Source: Acidobacteriota bacterium (GTDB taxonomy: Bacteria; Acidobacteriota; Thermoanaerobaculia; Multivoradales; JBCCEF01). Taken from it: a stretch of DNA of 64,000 nucleotides. Shown here in pieces: positions 31,406 to 40,702 of the stretch. The notes below the pieces were generated by a model, which was not told where the DNA came from, searched no databases, and saw only the letters and a list, made by a program, of their open reading frames with translations. Location of the stretch: the NCBI GenBank assembly GCA_039028635.1, contig JBCCHV010000023.1, positions 1 through 64,000 of the forward strand, given 5' to 3'. The translations under genes and the position numbers were made by a program. The stretch's first letter is position 1, and each line of letters starts with the position of its first letter.

Positions 31406-32728
31406 TTGAGCCACCAAAACAAAGTCTTCGTTCTCGATACCTCGGTCATCCTCTACGACCACAACGCCCTCGACAGCTTCGAAGAGCATGACGTCGCCAT
31501 ACCCCTGACGGTGCTCGAGGAGCTCGATCGCTTCAAGAAGGGCAGCAGCGTGCTGAACCGCAACGCCCGCGAGTTCATTCGCCGGCTGGACGAGTTCGCC
31601 GGCGACAATCTGCTGCGCGAGTGGATTCCCCTCAACGGCGCCAGCCGCGGCAGTGTCAAGGTGATCGTGCCGCAGAAGGACGACGAGACGGCCCGCCGCC
31701 TGTTCGGCGCCGACAACGACCACCGCATCCTCGATGCCGCCCTCGGACTCAAGTCCCAGGTCGGTGAGCGGCGCGTCGTGCTGGTTTCCAAGGACATCAA
31801 CTTGCGCCTCAAGGCGCGCGCCCTGGAGCTGCCGGCGGAGGACTACAAGCACATCAAGATCGAGGACCTCGAGAACCTCTATCGCGGTCGCAGCGAGGTC
31901 GCCCTGGCCGACCCCGACGCCATGGGGCGGCTGCACAGCGAGGGCTTCTTGCCCTGGGAAGAGGTCAGCGAGGAACAGCCCCAGGCCAACCACTTCTACA
32001 TTTTGAGCTGCCAGCAGAGCTCGGCCCTGGCGCGCTACAACGCCCGGCGCGGAGGTCTCGAGCGCATCGTCAAGGAGCCGGCCTACGGGGTGACGCCGCG
32101 CAACGCCGAGCAGACCTTCGCCCTCCATGCTCTGCGCTCCGAGGACATTCCGCTGGTCACCCTCACCGGCCCCGCCGGCACCGGCAAGACCCTGATCGCC
32201 CTCGCCGGGGCGCTCGAGCAGAGCCGCTCCTTCCGGCAGATCTTCCTCGCTCGGCCGATCGTGCCGTTGTCGAACAAGGACCTCGGCTATCTCCCCGGTG
32301 ACGTGCAGTCGAAGATCACGCCGTACATGCAGCCGCTGTGGGACAACCTGCGCTTCATCAAGAACCAGTTCGACGCCGCCAGCCGGGCATTCAAGCGCCT
32401 CGACGAGATGATCGAGAAGGAGAAGATCGAGGTCATTCCCCTGGCCTACATCCGGGGGCGCAGCTTTTCGCGCTGCCTGTTCATCGTCGACGAAGCCCAG
32501 AACCTCACGCCGCACGAGATCAAGACCATCATCACCCGCGCCGGCGAAGGCACCAAGATCGTGCTCACCGGCGACATCTTCCAGATCGATACGCCCTACC
32601 TCGACACGCGCAGCAACGGGCTGTCGTACTTGATCGACCGCCTGAAGGGCAATCCCCTCTACGCTCACGTCAATCTCGAGAAGGGCGAGCGCTCGGACCT
32701 CGCCAACCTGGCGAGCGAGCTGCTGTAG
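31406..32728 (+). CDS. PIN-PhoH family ATPase/ribonuclease
   Basis: 440 residues. An N-terminal PIN domain (VFVLDTSVILYDHNAL, acidic nuclease residues) is followed by a PhoH-type P-loop domain: TLTGPAGTGKTLIALAGALE, ARPIVPLSNKDLGYLPGD, FIVDEAQNLTPHEIKT and TKIVLTGDIFQID. Such PIN-PhoH fusions are RNA helicase/ribonucleases in actinobacteria; that activity is assumed for this one. TTG 31406 start. Probably ends the run of overlapping genes, as hairpins follow. Confidence 0.9.
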   Translation: MSHQNKVFVLDTSVILYDHNALDSFEEHDVAIPLTVLEELDRFKKGSSVLNRNAREFIRRLDEFAGDNLLREWIPLNGASRGSVKVIVPQKDDETARRLFGADNDHRILDAALGLKSQVGERRVVLVSKDINLRLKARALELPAEDYKHIKIEDLENLYRGRSEVALADPDAMGRLHSEGFLPWEEVSEEQPQANHFYILSCQQSSALARYNARRGGLERIVKEPAYGVTPRNAEQTFALHALRSEDIPLVTLTGPAGTGKTLIALAGALEQSRSFRQIFLARPIVPLSNKDLGYLPGDVQSKITPYMQPLWDNLRFIKNQFDAASRAFKRLDEMIEKEKIEVIPLAYIRGRSFSRCLFIVDEAQNLTPHEIKTIITRAGEGTKIVLTGDIFQIDTPYLDTRSNGLSYLIDRLKGNPLYAHVNLEKGERSDLANLASELL

Positions 32729-33094
32729 ACGTCTGTTTCAGGGGGGCTGGGCGCCCCCCTCAAGCCAACGCACATGTCGTTGGCTTTCACCCCTGGCCGG
32801 GCGCCCCCGTCCTCGGCGCCCTCTGGGCGCCGCCTCGCGCTTTTCGCGCTCGGAGTCAGATGCTTTGTAGCATCTTGACTTCTTGTTGCAGAGGGTAGGG
32901 GCGCTTCTAGGTGTTCTTCAGCGCTGTGGGCCTGGTCGGCTCCACCTCGGCGTTCGCCGTCTCGCGCTTTGCGCTCGGAGTTCTCACGGAATGTTCACTT
33001 TTGGCCCTTGGGTCGAGCGGCAGGGGCCCGTCTCGGGGGGTGGCTCGTATGATTTGGCGACGGGGCGTTTTCGCCTGGTCTGAAAGGAGCGATC
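32729..33094. other. Intergenic region with clustered hairpins and a short direct repeat
   Basis: No gene is seen. Hairpins: GGGGGGC/GCCCCCC (32741-32759), a perfect 9-bp AAGCCAACG/CGTTGGCTT (32762-32786) followed by T's, which may terminate phoH transcription, and GATGC/GCATC near 32858-32875. The motif CGCGCTTT(T)(C)GCGCTCGGAGT appears twice, about 126 bp apart (near 32836 and 32962). AAAGGAG sits near 33081 as the binding site for the next gene. Confidence 0.6.
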
Positions 33095-33607
33095 ATGGAG
33101 CGTCGATGGGTGAAGGTTGTTCTGCTGTCTGCCGCGATTCTCATCGCCGGGTTTGCCTTCGGTGAGGAGGAGGTCGCGACGGCGACTTTCTCGATGTATT
33201 GCTACTGGACCGGCGAGGCGACGCTCGGCCGGGTCGATGGGGTGGTGGCGTCGCGCATCGGCCACTGGGGGGGAGCCGAGATCGTGCAGGTCGACTATGA
33301 CCCGCAGAGGACCGATGTTCCCGAGCTGGTCGCGGCGCTGCGGACGCAGCGCTCGTTCGACAGCGTGATGCTGCCGGCCGGCACGGAGGTATCGGGATTG
33401 AGTGAGTCGACGCCGCGACGGGAGGTCACCGGCGAGCCGCATTTCATTCCTTCGAAGCACTCGCTGCGGACCCGCTACCCTCGCCTTTGGCAGATCGGGC
33501 TGAGCGAAGCCCAGGCCATCGCCCTCAATAGCTGGAGCTATTTCGGGGGTGCCATGCCGGCGGTGTTGACGGCCGAGCAGCAGCGTCGCCTGGCCGATGG
33601 CCGCTAG
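33095..33607 (+). CDS. Exported MsrA-like (degenerate peptide-methionine sulfoxide reductase fold) protein
   Basis: 170 residues with an N-terminal signal-type hydrophobic stretch (VVLLSAAILIAGFAFG). Residues 28-75 follow the MsrA active-site plan: ATFSMYCYWTGEATLGRVDG matches the MsrA GCFWxxE pattern with Cys36, then VVASRIGHWGG and AEIVQVDYDP. The segment MsrA normally has between GYxGG and the (A)EVVxVxYDP strand is missing here, and the catalytic context C-F-W is C-Y-W. Related exported MsrA-like proteins of unknown function exist; activity here is unproven. It has a good AAAGGAG site and lies 18 bp before the phosphatase gene. Confidence 0.6.
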   Translation: MERRWVKVVLLSAAILIAGFAFGEEEVATATFSMYCYWTGEATLGRVDGVVASRIGHWGGAEIVQVDYDPQRTDVPELVAALRTQRSFDSVMLPAGTEVSGLSESTPRREVTGEPHFIPSKHSLRTRYPRLWQIGLSEAQAIALNSWSYFGGAMPAVLTAEQQRRLADGR

Positions 33608-33625
33608 GCGCGGTAGAAGAGAGCC

Positions 33626-35095
33626 ATGACGACTGCCGCGCCGCCGCCCACTCCGCCGGGGCGCCGTCTGCCGATTCCGGCGCTGCTCACCTTCGGGGCG
33701 GTGTTCCTCTCGATCTTGTGCGTCGGCAGCCTGGTGGCGCCATCGATTCTGGGCTTCGCGGAGCGGATCTATCTCGAGCTCCTCGACGACTCGAACCAAC
33801 GCCAGGCGCGGGCGATGATTCAGTTCCTCGATCGGCGCCTGGCCTCGGGCCTGAGCCGCGACCAGGTCGCCGCCGAGTTCCAGAGCGCCATCGCCGGCAC
33901 CGAGACGGACCGCGGCTATGTCTGTCTCATCGAGCAGGGCGAGGTGCGCTACGTCAGCCATCCGAACCAGGAGCAGCTCGGCATGCGGGTCAAGCCCGAG
34001 GCCCTGTTCGACCCCGGCATCGCGACCACCGCCCAGACGCCCTGGGACGCCTACCTTCGCGACGGCGCCACCGCGGCGGGACACCTGTCCTACGGTCCCG
34101 GCATGACCCAGGAGATGGTCTATTTCACCCAGGTGCCGGGCACCTCGTGGACCCTTTCGACGCACGAGAACCTGGCCCGGGTCGAAGACGAGCTGAGTGC
34201 TCTGCGCCGCAACCTGTTGCGCGGCTCGATGCTGATCGGCCTGCTCCTCGCCATTCCGGCCTCGGCCGCGGCGCGCATCGTCAGCCGCCGCAACGAGCGC
34301 CAGATCGAGCTGCGGGGAGAGCTCGAGCGACGCCTCCTTGAAGAAGAGGATCGCCGCAAGTCGGCAGAGCTCGAAGAGGCGCGTCAGCTCCAGCTCTCCC
34401 TTCTGCCGCGCCAGCTTCCGGAGCTGCCGGGGGTCGAGCTGGCAGCCCGAATGGAAACGGCCACCGAGGTCGGCGGCGACTATTACGACTTTTTGGTCGA
34501 GAACGACGACGAGCTGCTACTGGCGATCGGCGATGCCACCGGCCATGGCCTGCAAGCCGGCATGATGGCCACCGCCGTCAAGAGCCTGTTCGCCCTCTGT
34601 GCCCGGCAAAGGGATCTGGTGTCCGCCCTCGAGAGCATGGCCGAGGGGCTGCGTCGCATGCGTCTTGGGCGGCGCAACATGGCCTTCGCCCTGGCGCGCC
34701 TGAGCGATCGCCGCCTCGAGCTCGTCGGGGCCGGTATGCCGCCGGCGCTGGTCTATCGCGCCAGCGATGATCGCCTCGAGCGAATCTCTCTCGATGGCCT
34801 GCCCCTTGGCAGCCCGCTGCCCTTCCCCTATCAGCGACAGCAGGTCGATCTCACCGCCGGCGACCTGGTGTTGCTGAGCAGCGATGGCCTGCCCGAGGCC
34901 GGGGGAGCCGACCCTCTCGGCTACGAGGGTTGCGAACGGGCTTTCCTCGCCGCGGCGCGTCGGGACTCGCAGCCGGCGGCGGTGATCGCGACCATCCTCG
35001 ATTCGCTGCGCGGCGAACCATCGCCGGCGTCCCGCGAGGCCCTGCCGGAGGCGCTGGAGGACGACGTCACGCTGCTGGTTCTGCGGGCCCGCTGA
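33626..35095 (+). CDS. Membrane sensor with SpoIIE-type PP2C phosphatase domain
   Basis: 489 residues. TM1 (LLTFGAVFLSILCVGSLVAP) and TM2 (near 205-225) frame an extracytoplasmic Cache-like sensor of about 150 residues. A coiled-coil helix follows, then a SpoIIE phosphatase domain: EVGGDYYDFL, IGDATGHGLQAG, LLSSDGLPEA and EDDVTLLVLR supply the metal-binding aspartates. Usually such enzymes dephosphorylate anti-anti-sigma factors in partner-switching systems; no partner is adjacent. The MsrA-like gene 18 bp upstream may share the transcript. Confidence 0.88.
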   Translation: MTTAAPPPTPPGRRLPIPALLTFGAVFLSILCVGSLVAPSILGFAERIYLELLDDSNQRQARAMIQFLDRRLASGLSRDQVAAEFQSAIAGTETDRGYVCLIEQGEVRYVSHPNQEQLGMRVKPEALFDPGIATTAQTPWDAYLRDGATAAGHLSYGPGMTQEMVYFTQVPGTSWTLSTHENLARVEDELSALRRNLLRGSMLIGLLLAIPASAAARIVSRRNERQIELRGELERRLLEEEDRRKSAELEEARQLQLSLLPRQLPELPGVELAARMETATEVGGDYYDFLVENDDELLLAIGDATGHGLQAGMMATAVKSLFALCARQRDLVSALESMAEGLRRMRLGRRNMAFALARLSDRRLELVGAGMPPALVYRASDDRLERISLDGLPLGSPLPFPYQRQQVDLTAGDLVLLSSDGLPEAGGADPLGYEGCERAFLAAARRDSQPAAVIATILDSLRGEPSPASREALPEALEDDVTLLVLRAR

Positions 35096-35163
35096 GTCGC
35101 CGTTCGGCGCCTTCAAGGGATAGACTCGGCACTCCACCGACGTCGTCATCCCTGGAGGAAATC

Positions 35164-38100
35164 ATGGCTCGATCTGTGCTCGTTCTCGCCCTGGTGCTGT
35201 GCTCTCCCATCCTGCTGCAGGCCTCCGAGTGGCAGGTCGATCCCGATTTCTTCGCCTCTATGGAAGCGCGCTCCATCGGTCCCGCGACGATGAGCGGTCG
35301 GGTGGCGGCGGTCGACGCCACCGCCGGCGGCGCGACCATCTTCGTCGGTGCCGCCACCGGCGGTGTCTGGCGGTCCCGCGATCACGGTCTGACCTGGGAG
35401 CCGGTGTTCGACGATCAGCCGGTGGCATCGATCGGCGCTGTCGCCATCGACCCATCGAGCCCGGAGCGCATTTGGGTCGGCACCGGCGAGGGAAATCCGC
35501 GCAACAGCACCTCCGTCGGCGCCGGCCTCTTTCGCTCCGACGATGGCGGTGAGACCTGGCGCTCCGTCGGCCTCGAGGCCAGCGAGCGAATCCACCGGGT
35601 GATCGTCGATCCGACCGATCCCGACACCGCCTGGGTGGCGGCCCTCGGCCAGGCCTGGGGCGAGAATCCGGAGCGCGGCGTCTTCAAGACCACCGATGGC
35701 GGCGAGACCTGGCGCAAGGTGCTCTACGTCGACGAGCGCACCGGCTGCGCCGATCTGGTGATCGATCCCAACAACCCCCGCAAGCTGTTGGCGGCGATGT
35801 GGGATTACCGGCGCTGGCCCTGGTCGTTCCGCTCCGGCGGTCCCGGTTCCGGTCTCTACCTGAGCCGCGACGGCGGCGAGAGCTGGCAGGAGCTGACCCC
35901 CGAGGACGGCCTGCCGAAGGGCGACCTCGGGCGCATCGGCCTGGCGATCTCCGCCTCCCACCCGGAGATCGTCTACGCCTTGATCGAGAACGAGGGCGAC
36001 CTCGCCCTCTACCGCTCCGACGACGGCGGCTCGAGCTGGGCCGAGCGCAGCACCCACAGCCTGGTGGGCAACCGCCCCTTCTACTACGCCGATATCCGCG
36101 TCGATCCGCAGGATCCGGACCGGGTCTACAGTCTGTGGTCGGCGGTGTCGGTTTCGAACGACGGCGGCAAGGAATTCGAGATCCTGGTGCCCTTCCGCGC
36201 CGTCCATCCCGACCACCACGCCCTCTGGATCGACGCCGCCAATCCCGATCTCTTGATCAACGGCAACGATGGCGGCATCGCGATCAGCCGCGACCGCGGT
36301 GCCACCTGGCGCTACGTCGCCAACCTGCCGCTGGCGCAGTTCTACCACCTGCGGGTGGACCAAGAGCGGCCCTACAACGTCTATGGCGGCATGCAGGACA
36401 ACGGTTCCTGGCGCGGCCCGAGCGAGGTGTGGGAGAACGGCGGCATCCGCAACCACCACTGGCAGGAGGTGGCCTTTGGCGACGGCTTCGACACGGTGCC
36501 GATGGCCGACGATCCGGAGCGCGGCTACGCGATGAGCCAGGAGGGCTTTCTGCGCCGTTGGGATGTCGCCAGCGGGGCGCGCCAGGACATCCGGCCAGCG
36601 CCGACCCCGGAGGGGGCCGATCTGCGCTTCAACTGGAGCGCCGCCATCGCCCTCGATCCCTTCGATCCGGCGGTGGTCTATTACGGCAGCCAGTTTGTTC
36701 ACAAGTCCACCGACCGCGGCGATAGCTGGACGGTGATCAGCGACGATCTGACCAGCAATCGCCCCGAGTGGCAGCGCCAGGCGGAGGCCGGTGGTCTCAC
36801 CCTCGACGTCACCGGAGCCGAGAACTTCACCTCTCTGGTGGCCCTCGCCCCGAGCCCGCTCGAGCGCGGCGTGCTGTGGGCCGGCAGCGATGATGGCCGG
36901 GTGCACGTCACCCGCGACGGCGGCGCCACCTGGACTTCCGTCGAGGACAACCTGCGTGGCGTACCGGCCAACACCTGGGTGCCGCATATCGCGCCCTCGC
37001 CCCATGCCGCCGATACCGCCTTCGTCGTCTTCGACGATCATCGGCGCTCGAACTGGACCCCCTACGCCTTCCGGGTGAGCGACTACGGCCAGCGTTGGCA
37101 GCGCCTAGCCACCGACGGCGTCGAGGGCTATGCGCTGGTCATCGAGCAGGATCCGGTCGACCCCGACCTGCTCTTCCTGGGCACCGAGTTCGGCCTCTGG
37201 TTCTCCCTCGATGGTGGTGAATCCTGGCTGCGCTGGACCCATGGCCTGCCGACGGTGTCGGTGATGGACCTGGTGATCCATCCGCGGGACCACGATCTGA
37301 TCCTCGGCACCCACGGTCGGGCGGCCTACATCATCGACGACCTTCGCCCGCTGCGCGGCCTGACCCGCGAGGTGCTGGAGAGTCCCCTCCATCTGTTTGC
37401 GATCGCGCCGGCGCAGCAGCATGTCATCTCCCAGACCGGCTCGTCGCGCTTCGCCGGCGACGGTGAGTTCCGCGGCCAGAACCCGCCCTACGGGGCGTTG
37501 ATCAACTTCTCCCTCACCGGTGAAGATCTGCCCTACCCGGACGAAGAGCGCGACAAGGAGCGCCGGCGCCAGAAGCGTGAGGAGGAGGAGTCTCGCCAGG
37601 CGAAGGCGGAGGAAGCGGCGAGCGACGACGAACAGTCGGAGGACGACGAGGCTGGCTCGAAAGGTGAGCCGAAAGCCGAGATTCGCGTCTACGACAGCTC
37701 CGGCGAGCGTTTGCGGACTTTCGAGGTAGCGGTGCACCGCGGCCTCAACCGCGCCGTCTGGAACCTCCGGCGAGACGCTTTCGAGTCGCCGCCGAGGGGC
37801 GACGGTCCGAGCTGGGGCGACTCCTCCGGTCCGGAAGTGTTGCCAGGGTCCTATCGCGTCGTGGTGACCCACGGAGAGCAGCGCGCCGAAGGCACGGTCG
37901 AGGTGCTGGCCGACCCGCGGCACCGGATCTCGGACCAGGATCGCCGCCTCAAAGAGGCCGCCGTCCAGCGTGCCGGCGCTCTCCAGGAGCGCCTGACCAA
38001 GGCCATCGTCGGCCTGCGCGAGGTACGCCAGACGGCCCGGGACATCGCCTCCGAGATGGGCGAGAAGGTCAAGAAGGAGGAACATCGTGGCGACGGCCAC

Positions 38101-38451
38101 CGCGGCGACGGCTCGCAGGAGGATTCACCCGAGAAGGCCCTCGCCAAGCAGGCCCGCAAGCTGGCGAGCGCTATCGACGAGCTCGAGGAAACCCTCTGGC
38201 AACCGCCGGAGGCCAAGGGCATTCATCCCGGCAATACGCCCTGGAGCCGGGTGAGCGAGGCCTCATGGCTACTCGGGGCTTCGAAGGAGAAGCCGACGGC
38301 CGCGCAGCAGGCCTACCTCGAGCGGGCAGCGGCCCAGGTCGACGAGAGCCTGGCCGGGGTGGCGACCTTCATTGCCGACCAGGTCGAGCCTTTCCGCGAG
38401 GCGGTCCGCGCCCTCGGGCTCGAGCGCGTGCCGGCGATCGAGACCGACTAG
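35164..38451 (+). CDS. Large exported BNR/Asp-box (sortilin/VPS10-like) beta-propeller protein
   Basis: About 1095 residues from ATG 35164, with a signal peptide (SVLVLALVLCSPILLQA). About ten Asp-box motifs of the SxDxGxTW type recur (SRDHGLTW, SDDGGETW, TTDGGETW, SRDGGESW, SDDGGSSW, SRDRGATW, STDRGDSW, TRDGGATW, SLDGGESW), typical of WD40/YVTN/BNR glycosyl-hydrolase-like propellers. A highly charged linker (KERRRQKREEEESRQ) precedes a C-terminal region with a FlgD/Ig-like part and helices. The function is unknown; homologues are common in Acidobacteriota and are thought to be extracellular. Confidence 0.85.
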   Translation: MARSVLVLALVLCSPILLQASEWQVDPDFFASMEARSIGPATMSGRVAAVDATAGGATIFVGAATGGVWRSRDHGLTWEPVFDDQPVASIGAVAIDPSSPERIWVGTGEGNPRNSTSVGAGLFRSDDGGETWRSVGLEASERIHRVIVDPTDPDTAWVAALGQAWGENPERGVFKTTDGGETWRKVLYVDERTGCADLVIDPNNPRKLLAAMWDYRRWPWSFRSGGPGSGLYLSRDGGESWQELTPEDGLPKGDLGRIGLAISASHPEIVYALIENEGDLALYRSDDGGSSWAERSTHSLVGNRPFYYADIRVDPQDPDRVYSLWSAVSVSNDGGKEFEILVPFRAVHPDHHALWIDAANPDLLINGNDGGIAISRDRGATWRYVANLPLAQFYHLRVDQERPYNVYGGMQDNGSWRGPSEVWENGGIRNHHWQEVAFGDGFDTVPMADDPERGYAMSQEGFLRRWDVASGARQDIRPAPTPEGADLRFNWSAAIALDPFDPAVVYYGSQFVHKSTDRGDSWTVISDDLTSNRPEWQRQAEAGGLTLDVTGAENFTSLVALAPSPLERGVLWAGSDDGRVHVTRDGGATWTSVEDNLRGVPANTWVPHIAPSPHAADTAFVVFDDHRRSNWTPYAFRVSDYGQRWQRLATDGVEGYALVIEQDPVDPDLLFLGTEFGLWFSLDGGESWLRWTHGLPTVSVMDLVIHPRDHDLILGTHGRAAYIIDDLRPLRGLTREVLESPLHLFAIAPAQQHVISQTGSSRFAGDGEFRGQNPPYGALINFSLTGEDLPYPDEERDKERRRQKREEEESRQAKAEEAASDDEQSEDDEAGSKGEPKAEIRVYDSSGERLRTFEVAVHRGLNRAVWNLRRDAFESPPRGDGPSWGDSSGPEVLPGSYRVVVTHGEQRAEGTVEVLADPRHRISDQDRRLKEAAVQRAGALQERLTKAIVGLREVRQTARDIASEMGEKVKKEEHRGDGHRGDGSQEDSPEKALAKQARKLASAIDELEETLWQPPEAKGIHPGNTPWSRVSEASWLLGASKEKPTAAQQAYLERAAAQVDESLAGVATFIADQVEPFREAVRALGLERVPAIETD

Positions 38452-38454
38452 CGT

Positions 38455-40554
38455 CTAAGGCGTTGAGGCGGAGCTGGGGGACCAGCGCAGAGCCAGCGAG
38501 ACGCCGCGCCCTTCCGCCAGCGGGGCGCGGTCGTCGGCCGATCGGAAGTAGGTGCGATCGAGAAGATTGGTGCCTGAAAGGGTGACCTGAAGGCTGTCGC
38601 GCAAACGCACACCGACGGCCGCCGTCAACAGCTCTGCCGAGGGAATGGCGCGTTCGCCGGGACCTGGCTCGTCGACCGCCTCGCGATGCTCCCAGCGCAG
38701 TGAGCTGTGCCAGCGGCCGCGCTGCCAGCGGCCCTCGAGGCGCAGCCGATCCGGCGGCACGTCGGCGAGCGGTCCCCCGTCGTCGGAGCTGCTGTCGAAG
38801 CGGTGCCCGCCCCAGCTGATCAGCCAGGCCTCGGCCGGCTGGAAGAAGCCCTCGATCTCGAGGCCCTCGACGCGGCCGGCGGTGAGATTGCGGAAGGTGC
38901 GGGTGTCGTCGTCGATGCGGATGCGCTCGACCAGGTCATCGATCTGATTACGGAACAGATGCACGGCGGCGAAGGTGCGGCTGCCGTACCAGCGCAGGCC
39001 GGCTTCGGCGCTGGTCGAGCGCTCGGGCTCGAGGTCGGGATTGCCGATCACCCGGCCGCGGCCGGTGGTGCCGGTGAAGAAGCGCTCCGTCAGGCTGGGG
39101 AAGCGCAATCCGGTGCCGACATTGGCGGTGATCTCGAAGCCGCTCGGCAACGGCAGGGAGAGGCCGACGAAGCCGTTCAAGGCTTCGTCCCGGCGGGATT
39201 CGGCGCCGCCGTTGCCCTGGCGGAAGGCGGTCGCCCGGCCGCCGGCCTCGAACACCCAGGGCCCGACCCCGGTGCGCGCCGAGCCGAAAAGCGACAGCTC
39301 TTCCTGATCGGCGTCGTCGAGGGTGCGCTGGCCGGCTTCTTCGGCGGTCACCCCTTGGCGGCCGGTCCAGTCGACGCCCCAGCGCCAGGTACCGCGTTCG
39401 CCGCTCGCCTCCTTGACCAGCGAGGCGCCGTAGTCGAGGGCCTGGTTCTCGACCACCGAGAGCTCGCCGTCGTCGACGCTGTCGGTGCGCAGGTCGTTGG
39501 GGTGGGCGTAAAGGCTCCAGCTCCAGCCGGCCTGGTCGCGCGCCGTCAGCCGCGCCAGCAGGTGGCGCTCTTCGGGATAGATGGTGGTGCGCTGCGGGAA
39601 GTCCGAGCTCGCCTTTCCGATGTCGCGGCCGAGGGTTGGGATGAGGCGTAGCTGCCACTGCCGGCGCTCCGTCTGCCAACGCTTCGCCAGGCTGGCGGAC
39701 CAGCTCTCGAAGCGATCGAAGATTTGCTCGCCATCGGGCGTCTCGTGGTCGTTCGACCGCCGCTGCGCCAAACCCACCGACCAGCCGTCGGGGCCGGCGG
39801 TGCCGTAGCCCAAGACGAGATAGTGGGCGTCGCCGGCGGTGCCGTAGCCGGCCTCGAGGGCGAGCGCTTCGTCGCTGCGCGGGAACACCTGCACGATCCC
39901 TCCGAGGGCGCCCGAGCCGTAGCTGCTCGACGCCGGCCCCCGCACCACCTCGACGCTCGCCATCAGGGCGGGATCGAGGAAGGACGCGGAAACGCCGGCC
40001 CGGCGCTCGCCGACGATCGGCACGCCATCGATCAGGGTCAGGACCCGCTGGCGCGAGATGCCGCGAATCGAGTAGGTCTGGAAGATGCCGCCCTGGCCGT
40101 TCTCGGAAACCCCGGGGGTGCCCTCGATCAGCTCCGTCAGGGTGGCGCTGGGTGCCGGCTCATCGGCCGGCGCGATCCGGGTGGTGGCGGAGCTGGAGAT
40201 CTCGATCGCGTTGCTGGCGTCGCGATTGGCGGTGATCACGATCTCTTCGAAGACCGCTTGTTTGGGGCTCAGAACGATGCGCCAGGAAGCGTCGGTCGGG
40301 GTGGGGACCGGTGCCGTGACCTCGGCGAATCGCGGGTGTCGAAACTTCGCTTCGCCGCCCTCGGCGGAGGCGTCGAGGCGGAACTCGCCGCGGCGGTCCG
40401 TTTGCTCCGCGATGGCGGTGTCGAGCACCTCGACGCGCACCCCTTCGATCGGAACACCGTCCTCCGTTTCCACTCGACCTTCAATGGTCGCAGCGGCGGA
40501 GGAGGCGACGAGGGCCCAGGGCAGGAACGAGGCGAGAAGTCGAATCACGGGCAC
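38455..40554 (-). CDS. TonB-dependent outer-membrane receptor with carboxypeptidase-like N-domain
   Basis: About 699 residues. A signal-like start (VIRLLASFLPWALVASSAAA) leads into a CarboxypepD_reg-like domain (TIEGRVETEDGVPIEGVRVE). The plug follows: SATLTELIEGTPGVSENGQ, TYSIRGISRQRVLTLIDGVP, VEVVRGPASSSYGSGALGG. A beta-barrel runs to the C-terminus; the usual terminal aromatic is followed by SPSSASTP. The substrate is unknown. The start is GTG 40554 or 40548; the frame is open further upstream. It is divergent from the ABC gene at 40703. Confidence 0.9.
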   Translation of the reverse strand: MPVIRLLASFLPWALVASSAAATIEGRVETEDGVPIEGVRVEVLDTAIAEQTDRRGEFRLDASAEGGEAKFRHPRFAEVTAPVPTPTDASWRIVLSPKQAVFEEIVITANRDASNAIEISSSATTRIAPADEPAPSATLTELIEGTPGVSENGQGGIFQTYSIRGISRQRVLTLIDGVPIVGERRAGVSASFLDPALMASVEVVRGPASSSYGSGALGGIVQVFPRSDEALALEAGYGTAGDAHYLVLGYGTAGPDGWSVGLAQRRSNDHETPDGEQIFDRFESWSASLAKRWQTERRQWQLRLIPTLGRDIGKASSDFPQRTTIYPEERHLLARLTARDQAGWSWSLYAHPNDLRTDSVDDGELSVVENQALDYGASLVKEASGERGTWRWGVDWTGRQGVTAEEAGQRTLDDADQEELSLFGSARTGVGPWVFEAGGRATAFRQGNGGAESRRDEALNGFVGLSLPLPSGFEITANVGTGLRFPSLTERFFTGTTGRGRVIGNPDLEPERSTSAEAGLRWYGSRTFAAVHLFRNQIDDLVERIRIDDDTRTFRNLTAGRVEGLEIEGFFQPAEAWLISWGGHRFDSSSDDGGPLADVPPDRLRLEGRWQRGRWHSSLRWEHREAVDEPGPGERAIPSAELLTAAVGVRLRDSLQVTLSGTNLLDRTYFRSADDRAPLAEGRGVSLALRWSPSSASTP

Positions 40555-40702
40555 ATGGCGGATACGAACCGGACAGCGCCTAAGGTTTACCACATAGGCC
40601 CCGCGGGAGACGGAATCCTTCTCTCCCGAGGCTCGTATAGAGTGCCCAGGGGGGCAAGGCGCCGCCCTCTCCCGAATTCCCACCAATGACCTGGAGAGCT
40701 CG

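Noticed and set aside
35146-37041. 631-codon minus-strand open frame within the BNR protein gene
   Set aside because: Repetitive Val/Ala/Gly/Asp-rich mirror translation of the Asp-box repeats; no start context.
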